Positions 6,361 to 7,762 of a stretch of DNA of 7,762 nt are shown one piece after another; the stretch's first letter is position 1; the number at the start of each line of letters is the position of its first letter. The notes beneath the pieces are model-generated. The model was not told the DNA's origin. It ran no database searches and was given only the letters and a program-made list of their open reading frames with translations. The DNA is from AWTP1-13 sp035714005. GTDB lineage: Bacteria; Pseudomonadota; Alphaproteobacteria; Rhizobiales; Hyphomicrobiaceae. The position numbers and the translations under genes were made by a program. The stretch covers positions 1-7,762 of the forward strand of contig DASTMQ010000439.1 in the NCBI GenBank assembly GCA_035714005.1, in the 5' to 3' direction.

Positions 6361-6402
6361 GGGGCGCGCACCGCTGCCGCTATCGCCGGCAGCACGCGCC
6401 CT
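6361..6402 (+). terminator. Two-tier hairpin after the TAXI gene
   Basis: The outer arms GGGCGCG (6362-6368) and CGCGCCC (6395-6401) pair perfectly, with a further G-T pair. The inner arms GCTGCCG (6373-6379) and CGGCAGC (6387-6393) enclose a seven-base loop. The internal loop is CACC against A. The structure lies 21 bases past the stop codon, where a transcript end is expected. No T-run follows, so it may act as a 3'-end stabiliser or with Rho. Confidence 0.5.
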
Positions 6403-6612
6403 GACGGAGTATCGACCGGCTTGGCGGCAGTTTTGCTGCGGCCTGCAGCCTCGCCGTTCCGCGCGGATCCCATGACTTGCCCGCCCACGCCAGCCTGCGC
6501 CCATCGCCGGTGAAGGACGCTTGCGGCTTTCAGGGCGCGCGCGCACGCCCCCACGCCCTGCGCTTGGGCATCCCTCGAAAAGCTAGAATTCGTCTGGCGC
6601 AACGAAGTGGCG
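6403..6612. other. Intergenic region without a recognisable gene
   Basis: Two minus-strand frames that cross this region (6602-6258 and 6546-6247) run back into the TAXI gene and have Ala/Arg/Ser-rich translations, so they look like chance. I see no tRNA, insertion sequence or repeat. Base composition becomes distinctly more AT-rich from about 6580 onward, at the approach to the YopX gene. Confidence 0.45.
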
Positions 6613-6642
6613 TTTATTGTAAGATGACGCGTTCCCTATAAA
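6613..6642 (+). promoter_or_regulatory. Possible promoter of the YopX gene
   Basis: The sequence CTATAAAA (6636-6643) is a good -10 element in an AT-rich patch that stands out from its surroundings. At a 17-18 bp spacing the -35 region is TTTATT, a poor match. An alternative TTGTAA (6617-6622) is closer to consensus but only 14 bp away. Transcription would begin near 6648. Confidence 0.35.
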
Positions 6643-6685
6643 ATGCGAAATCTACGGGATAAATAGCGGGGGCGTCGTCGAAGGG

Positions 6686-6712
6686 ATGTGTACGCCTTTA
6701 TCGGCTGCGTAA
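6686..6712 (+). CDS. Eight-codon leader ORF before YopX
   Basis: ATG at 6686 opens MCTPLSAA and stops with TAA at 6710-6712, two bases before the YopX ATG. The YopX start has no SD of its own, so termination-reinitiation is a possible way to start it. The leader's own SD is unconvincing: AAGGG (6681-6685) directly abuts the ATG. It is very short and could be chance. Confidence 0.2.
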   Translation: MCTPLSAA

Positions 6713-6714
6713 CT

Positions 6715-7044
6715 ATGCGAGACATTAAGTTCAGGGCCTGGGAATCGGGTAACCGTCAGATGAATTATGACCCGCGCTTCATTGCCTGGGAAAGCGCGGC
6801 CGGCATGCCGCTTTATGCCATTAACCGTGCCAACAAGGAACCCGACGTGGTGCTGATGGAATATACCGGGCTCCAAGACAAGAACGGCCGGGACATCTAT
6901 GAGGGCGACATTCTCAAGGGAAGCAATGGCGGTCTCGTCAAATGCGAGGACGCGCTGCGCGTGCTCTACAGCTCTGCCGATTTGGCGCGACAGCTCGAGG
7001 TGGTCGGCAATATCTATGAGAACCCCGAGCTCTTAAAGAAATAA
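6715..7044 (+). CDS. YopX-family protein (phage-type, compact)
   Basis: The 109-residue protein begins MRDIKFRAWE and holds the family signature MEYTGLQDKNGRDIYEGDIL (residues 48-67). It ends with the other hallmark, EVVGNIYENPELL (95-107). YopX proteins are small cytoplasmic proteins of phages, prophages and genomic islands; their function is not established. The family start at MRDIKFRAW argues for the ATG at 6715 over a GTG at 6688, which would add nine unrelated residues. Between the signatures only about 27 residues remain (68-94), fewer than the usual beta-rich middle, so this is a shortened variant. The gene is less GC-rich than its neighbours and follows an AT-rich promoter-like patch, consistent with acquisition by transfer. 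No other phage gene is visible. Confidence 0.9.
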   Translation: MRDIKFRAWESGNRQMNYDPRFIAWESAAGMPLYAINRANKEPDVVLMEYTGLQDKNGRDIYEGDILKGSNGGLVKCEDALRVLYSSADLARQLEVVGNIYENPELLKK

Positions 7045-7046
7045 TC

Positions 7047-7064
7047 CGAGGCCCAATCGCCTCG
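7047..7064 (-). terminator. Hairpin with T-rich tail on the minus strand
   Basis: CGAGGC and GCCTCG form a perfect 6-bp stem with a six-base loop, three bases after the YopX stop. On the minus strand the next bases are GATTATTTCTTT, so it fits an intrinsic terminator for the leftward beta-barrel/small-protein unit. It may also mark the YopX transcript end, though without T-run on that side. Confidence 0.45.
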
Positions 7065-7162
7065 CCGCGCTTTGCCGCCAGCGGCGCATCGCCATCTTTG
7101 CCGGGCGAGGCCGCGGAGCCGTGCGGCAAGACTTGGGGGCGCAAGCCGCCGCGCCGCGCTGG

Positions 7163-7390
7163 TCACTCTTTGCGCGCGCTCGACTTTGGCCGGCGCTTTG
7201 CTTTTGCCGCCGCGCTCGGCGTTGTCGCCGACTTTTGCAGCCATTTGCGGCGAGCGTCCGTGCGCAGGGCGTCATTTTCCAGGCGCAGTCCACGGTCGCC
7301 CGCCTCGCTCCGCTGCGCCAGCGACGGCGAGGCCGCACCGCCCAACAGTAGGGAGGCCATGGCCGCAGCAACGATAATGATTGGCTTCAT
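7163..7390 (-). CDS. Small secreted basic protein of unknown function
   Basis: The 75-residue protein has a textbook signal peptide. The start MKP is followed by a hydrophobic core (residues 4-18) and the cleavage site SPSLA-Q at about 25/26. There is no lipobox cysteine. The mature part of about 50 residues is hydrophilic and strongly basic, with an acidic patch early (RSEAGDRGLRLENDALR) and a Lys/Arg/Ala/Ser tail. I do not recognise a family. The ATG at 7390 has a good SD, GGGAG (7401-7397), with seven bases between, and lies 18 bp behind the stop of the outer-membrane protein, so the two are probably co-transcribed. A periplasmic partner of that barrel is a reasonable guess. The C-terminal half has weak coding character and could differ in homologues. 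Confidence 0.6.
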   Translation of the reverse strand: MKPIIIVAAAMASLLLGGAASPSLAQRSEAGDRGLRLENDALRTDARRKWLQKSATTPSAAAKAKRRPKSSARKE

Positions 7391-7408
7391 GCTCGTCTCC
7401 CGAGAACA

Positions 7409-7762
7409 CTAGAAGGCCATGTCCAGTCTCGGTCCTATTTCGAGGTCGCGATAGTGCCGGAGCGGCACATTCGACGTGCGCCATTCATAGCTCGCGGCAG
7501 TCGTCAGCGAAATGTTGTTGGCAATGCTGTAGCGCAATCCGAGCGAGGTAGAATAAATGATGTCCCGCCGTCCCTCGTTCAGGCCGTCGGTAAACCAATA
7601 GGCCCCCACGAATGGCGTTGAGATCAGGGACCAGCGCGAGGTGATCTTGGCTTCAAACGGCAGCAGCAGATCGAGCCGATAGCGCCGCGCTTCCGGAACG
7701 TCGGCAAACCGGTAGGACAGCTGCGCGATCGGCGCCACGGTAAATGGCCCGTAGCTGAAGTC
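7409..7762 (-). CDS. Outer-membrane beta-barrel protein, C-terminal part (partial)
   Basis: The last 117 codons of a longer gene are visible and the frame is open to the window edge, entering with DFSYGPFT. The sequence alternates amphipathic strands with short turns, for example WSLISTPFVGAYWF, IIYSTSLGLRYSI and ISLTTAASYEWR. It ends with DLEIGPRLDMAF, a terminal Phe preceded by alternating hydrophobic residues, as the BAM machinery requires. This identifies an integral outer-membrane barrel, but not its family or ligand. A GTG at 7738 is in frame but is no true start, because the strand pattern continues upstream. It precedes the small secreted protein by 18 bp. Confidence 0.75.
   Translation of the reverse strand, partial: DFSYGPFTVAPIAQLSYRFADVPEARRYRLDLLLPFEAKITSRWSLISTPFVGAYWFTDGLNEGRRDIIYSTSLGLRYSIANNISLTTAASYEWRTSNVPLRHYRDLEIGPRLDMAF

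Noticed and set aside
1..7762. CRISPR arrays, tRNA or rRNA genes, insertion sequences
   Set aside because: No regularly spaced repeats, cloverleaf folds, transposase motifs or terminal inverted repeats were seen by eye.

Overview
This is a GC-rich window, with shorter AT-richer patches, from what is most likely an alphaproteobacterium. A member of Hyphomicrobiales, perhaps Bradyrhizobium-like, is my best guess. The grounds are the Gram-negative envelope genes, the LPKIEVVAP-type TonB box followed by a Pro/Ala/Lys-rich linker, a TAXI-type solute-binding protein with a C-terminal membrane anchor, and the codon bias. The taxonomy is inference and no rRNA or other marker gene is present.

Layout, left to right. 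(1) Bases 1-35, minus strand: the first codons of a gene whose start reads MPLRVVIVGGG, the dinucleotide-binding entry of a flavin-type oxidoreductase; the rest lies outside. (2) A divergent intergenic region of about 320 bp with a dyad and a small hairpin. (3) 360-1343, plus: an AEC-family transporter. (4) 1444-4164, minus, converging on it: a 906-residue TonB-dependent outer-membrane receptor with signal peptide, Pro-rich linker, plug and barrel. (5) 4165-4884: a 720 bp divergent intergenic region without a convincing gene but rich in structure. It holds a tandem 16-bp repeat next to a GC palindrome just upstream of the receptor, a potentially switching RNA fold at 4421-4522, and a further palindrome and hairpin. 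(6) 4885-6339, plus: a membrane-tethered TAXI/NMT1-like periplasmic binding protein with a cytoplasmic helical tail, followed by a strong hairpin. (7) 6403-6714: an intergenic stretch ending in an AT-rich promoter-like patch. (8) 6715-7044, plus: a compact YopX-family gene of phage type, standing alone. (9) 7163-7762, minus: the 3' end of an outer-membrane beta-barrel gene, followed 18 bp later by a small secreted basic protein of 75 residues. A hairpin with a T-rich tail on the minus strand lies between this unit and YopX.

The window is dominated by cell-envelope uptake functions. The receptor (outer membrane) and the TAXI protein (periplasm/inner membrane) are divergently transcribed and could handle a common small molecule. 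No TonB/ExbBD, ABC or TRAP permease is in view, so that link is speculative. The YopX gene is the one element that looks imported. I did not find a clear multi-gene novel system. The least explained items are the anchored binding protein with its cytoplasmic tail, the secreted small protein behind the beta-barrel, and the structured DNA between 4190 and 4761.
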